From the NCBI GenBank assembly GCA_016648135.1, contig JADDOH010011226.1, positions 80,219 to 144,218 on the forward strand: DNA of 64,000 bases, written 5' to 3'. Below, in pieces: positions 62,191 through 64,000 of the stretch. The notes below the pieces were generated by a model, which was not told the origin of the DNA, did not search any database, and saw only the letters and a list, made by a program, of their open reading frames with translations. The position numbers and the translations under genes were made by a program. How positions within the stretch are numbered: the first letter of the stretch is position 1; every line of letters begins with the position of its first letter. This DNA comes from Agrypnia vestita (Eukaryota > Arthropoda > Insecta > Trichoptera > Phryganeidae).

Positions 62191-64000
62191 AGCAAGATAT
62201 AAATGAAGTTTCATTTGGGTATCTTATTATATCTTCGTCTTATTGTCACTCATTTCATGATATTATTTTCTCATTATATTCACTTTTTCCATTATTTTAC
62301 TTCTATTCTTGTCTTCTACTCATTGTTTGTACTTCTTATTGTTTATATATTCAATTTTGTTTCTATACGAAATATGTTAGGTTAGGTTCGATTCGATACA
62401 TTTTCTGACATATTCATTCATATCATTAACTTGTCTGTTTTATTTCCGAGATAAATAAATAAAATCTACCATTAGAATATTTAACACACAAGGCTTAATT
62501 TTTATAGACTTAGGCATCCTAAAATAAACCAAAAAATTTTTTTTTTAATTTTCTAAGCACATCTAACCAATTCGCGTTAAATTTACCCGGTTTTATTCTC
62601 CGATTCAATGAAAGCTCGAATCAATCTTAGAAGCCCTTCCGTATTTATTTTCTCCCTTAATAAATGATTGTTTGATGTGGCGGTGTAATGAAGTGTGTGG
62701 TCTCCCTCTTCATCTCACTTACACACATTCACACTCGCAACACATACACTAACACATAATTATACACGACAGGGTGAGACTCGGGTAGATGTTTACGCAA
62801 TTATAGATTTATATAATAAGCATGTACGAGTAATATATTTTCTTAACTTGACTAACCTACTGATCTTTGGGCTTAAACCTTAACCGAATAAGATAGGTTC
62901 AGTGGGCCCATTCGCTTAATTTCATTATTGATTAATTGTCTTTGGTATTATGTTATATTTTTTTAGATTGAAATGTGTAAAGTTATACGCGATACATCAA
63001 CTGAAATATTGAACTGAATTATTGTAAAACTCAATATTCTTCTTCAATAAAGCAAAATAACTTGATACAAAGCGAAAAAATAATTTGTGGTAATAATATT
63101 GTTATTAATAAATAGAAAACACTTTGATTAAAACCACTATCTTCTTAGAATACAACGTCTACTGAAATTAAAATTGAGAGTAGACAACATAAAAAAACAA
63201 AAATGAACGTATAGTGGTTGATTAACTAAATTAGAACTAATGTGAAAACAAATTTAAGGTTAATGCAATATTAATACATATTAAATTTAAAAATTATTAA
63301 AATTAAATTTTTTTTAAAAAATAACAAAATTAAAAAATAATTCTTATTATATTTTAGTAAATAATAATATGAATTTGATGTAAATTTTAGTGCAATGATA
63401 ATAATACCTACTATATAACCGAACCATCAAGCATGTTATTTATGATAATATATTAAATAGTTTTTATTTTCCTCAGAAAAAAAATTCATGTACGTTTTCG
63501 TAATGCAACCTGGTACAAAACAAAATTGCTCGCTGATAATGATTCAGCAAAACGTTGCCTGTATAATAATTTATCAAGTCTTAACATAGATATCTTCTAG
63601 TGAGTATTATATTCTGGAAAAATTCTGGAAAGAGCATCAAAATAAGTAATACTCTCATTGTTATACGTAATTGTAACGTGTAAACTTCAAGCAAGCAAAG
63701 TTTATACCTATCTGTGTACGTGTCCTCCTATCATGTGTACAGTTTACCGTGAATTTAAAATTCAATTACATTTATTTTTTACTATTTCAAAAATTAATTT
63801 GTTAGAAAATGATTACATAGCATTATACTTAAGGGGGGGGTAAGGTTAATTCGTACAAAAAAAGGCTTTTTTTGTGAATTTGTTGTGACGACACAGTTAA
63901 AATCTCTTTATTAAAACCAATATTACATTAAATTATGACATTTGAAGAATATTATGTAAAATTTTCAAGACGAAATATTACAAAATACGGCAATGGCAGC
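62191..64000. other. AT-rich sequence, nothing recognised
   Basis: Several short frames and low-complexity runs; a G run (63834-63840) precedes TAAGGTTAATTCGTAC. No feature I can support. Confidence 0.4.

Noticed and set aside
62157..62408. Overlapping hydrophobic frames
   Set aside because: Two frames in the same AT-rich stretch, both low-complexity; not genes.

Overview
This looks like nuclear, repeat-dominated, AT-rich DNA from an arthropod, most likely an insect. The evidence is imperfect TTAGG/CCTAA arrays (about 43.56 and 56.48 kb), tRNA-derived SINEs, decayed non-LTR retrotransposons of types common in insects, mariner, hAT- and Harbinger-like DNA elements, and Penelope-like elements (PLEs). 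I cannot place it to order. I found no intact host gene, no rRNA and no functional tRNA gene. Long uninterrupted reading frames are absent, and the recognisable coding stretches are retroelement or transposase fragments. The window is best read as intergenic or large-intron sequence.

Layout. 0-9 kb: SINEs, a large foldback pair, a hAT-like element with a perfect 8-bp target duplication (2062-2768), two LINE fragments and a 78-bp minisatellite (4.3-4.9 kb). 9-16 kb: foldback MITEs, nested PLE termini and a Helitron-like end-to-start junction. 17-24 kb: LINE fragments, a Harbinger-like hairpin element, a PLE remnant with part of a GIY-YIG endonuclease between inverted termini (20.0-20.6 kb), and several inverted PLE-type palindromes. 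24-36 kb: LINEs, a SINE, an LTR remnant and a GC-rich island at 27.3-27.7 kb. 36-43 kb: a Harbinger-like element with TTA duplications, a Helitron 3' end, a second PLE and a 500-bp foldback. 43-48 kb: three GC-rich unique blocks among LINEs. 48-64 kb: a solo LTR, an 86-bp minisatellite, a mariner remnant and more MITEs.

The most notable layer is a set of hammerhead-ribozyme-like motifs, about a dozen, built on CTGANGA, a stem II hairpin, then GAAAC. They come from at least six unrelated sequence families, usually as inverted pairs inside palindromic repeats. Most end in a self-complementary stem III (ACGT, ACATGT or ACCGGT) followed by a UC or UA cleavage dinucleotide, and several show a matching stem I. 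This is the architecture of minimal, dimer-dependent hammerheads known from PLEs and retrozymes. Nearly every copy has one extra base between the core and stem II, so activity is uncertain.

A second layer is a series of GC-rich, apparently unique blocks (about 22.9, 27.3, 43.7, 44.8 and 47.0 kb). Each holds a TGATTNAT-like sequence of the kind bound by PBC-Hox homeodomain pairs. These are candidate conserved non-coding or cis-regulatory elements of a neighbouring developmental gene, an inference that needs cross-species comparison.
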